From: Mycoplasmoides fastidiosum
Lineage (GTDB): Bacteria > Bacillota_I > Bacilli_A > Mycoplasmatales > Mycoplasmoidaceae
Reading direction: 5' to 3'
DNA: 64,000 nt
Assembly: GCF_024498275.1 (NCBI RefSeq)
Contig: NZ_CP101809.1
Coordinates: 496,001 to 560,000, forward strand
Part shown: piece after piece, positions 63,439 through 64,000 of the stretch
Position numbering within the stretch: position 1 is the first letter of the stretch
Layout of the letters: each line of letters starts with the position of its first letter
Notes under the pieces: model-generated
Database searches by the model: none
The model's input: the letters and a program-made list of their open reading frames with translations, nothing else
Told to the model about the DNA's origin: nothing
Program-made: the position numbers and the translations under genes

Positions 63439-64000
63439 TTAATCTTCTTCTTCGTCTTTTAAAGGTTTGCCAAAATAGGCGTAAAAATCATCAAAAGTTT
63501 CAATTTTGCGTCAGCGAACTGACTTCATCTTGCGTTCTTTGGAGATATAAACTTTCCGCCGTCAAATGACTTCGTGCTTATCTTGTAATTTCGGAACAAA
63601 ACAACGGTCTTTTCACCGAAATTTACAAATTTGGTTTTCTAAAAAAATATACTCGTGTCCTTCAAAAAAGATTTTTGAAAAACCCTTCAATAAAATACCT
63701 GAACAATTAATACATTTCACAATAAAAGCTTCAATGGATGGATGATCGCTTATTTGATCAATCAACTTCCATAAATCAACTAACAACTTATTTTTGAAAT
63801 AAGGCAAATCTTTTGGCAAATCTGCTAAAAGAGTTTTCACTTTGGGTATCATCTGATTTTTTAGATCTTCATACGAAGTATAGAAGATTTCAAAATCTTT
63901 ACTGTTGGGAAGAATGTCACTAGCTGCTTTGCAGCCACTCTGTTGCGTCTTAAATCGGTTATAAATAAATACAAAACGGTTCTGTTTTTCTAAAGAATCT
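63439..64000 (-). CDS. Hypothetical protein, 3' part only (runs past the window)
   Basis: I do not recognise it. Seen: an uninterrupted frame (TGA as Trp) from the right edge to TAA at 63439, at least 186 residues. It is basic and aromatic, with a CINCSG pair that could hold a metal, repeated Arg/Lys/Trp stretches (KFRWKDRCF; WRRKVYISKERKMK) suggesting nucleic acid contact, and an acidic end (KDEEED). ATG 63852 lies inside and need not be the start. A terminator follows. The frame continues beyond position 64000, so length and domain content are unknown. Confidence 0.65.

Overview
The window is a low-GC mollicute chromosome segment read with genetic code 4 (UGA = Trp). Nearly every long gene has in-frame TGA codons exactly where its family has tryptophan, so under the standard code the genes look shattered; reading TGA as Trp restores full-length proteins almost everywhere. 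The gene content and local order (secG-rnr-smpB; ecfA-ecfA-ecfT-truA; uvrA-dnaX-ybaB-recR; rpmE-prfA-prmC; BMP lipoproteins with a nucleoside-type ABC transporter) and the very large lipoproteins point to the Mycoplasma pneumoniae group (Mycoplasmoides or a relative). I cannot name the species.

Layout. 1-2.7 kb: end of a DHH/DHHA1 phosphoesterase, a polytopic membrane protein and a Y-family DNA polymerase, with 8-14 nt gene overlaps. 2.9-15.3 kb: three tandem giant lipoproteins (1364, 1288 and 1314 residues) followed, with a 1-nt overlap, by a HIT-family protein; this is the most striking accessory block. 15.4-18.8 kb: secG, rnr and smpB, with a leader hairpin and an internal terminator. 18.9-23.5 kb: two tandem aldo/keto reductases, pepP and a SufS-type cysteine desulfurase. 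23.5-26.7 kb: tuf behind a promoter-hairpin leader, then NADH oxidase. 26.8-35.8 kb: ruvX on +, convergent with a compact eight-gene minus-strand operon (ecfA1, ecfA2, ecfT, truA, CBS-domain membrane protein, metG, rluD-like, hypothetical). 35.9-44.4 kb: a second minus-strand operon (small membrane protein, uvrA, dnaX, ybaB, recR, lysS, hypothetical), mostly DNA repair and replication. 44.8-53.7 kb: two paralogous BMP-family solute-binding lipoproteins on +, an unknown protein, and a convergent operon with the ATPase and two permeases of the probable cognate transporter. 53.9-57.7 kb: two five-gene tRNA clusters on either side of a ZIP metal transporter and a small lipoprotein. 57.7-64 kb: minus-strand prmC, prfA, rpmE, an unknown protein, transketolase and a partial unknown gene.

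Together the genes cover DNA repair (dinB, uvrA, recR, ruvX), translation and its quality control (tuf, metG, lysS, prfA, prmC, rpmE, smpB, rnr, tRNAs), energy and carbon metabolism (nox, tkt), nutrient uptake (ECF, BMP-ABC, ZIP) and a large surface-lipoprotein programme. No rRNA genes, CRISPR arrays or insertion sequences were seen. Regulatory signals recur: TATAAT -10 boxes, strong intrinsic terminators (often shared by convergent genes), and several leaders with hairpins directly after the promoter (tuf, secG, rpmE, both tRNA clusters).
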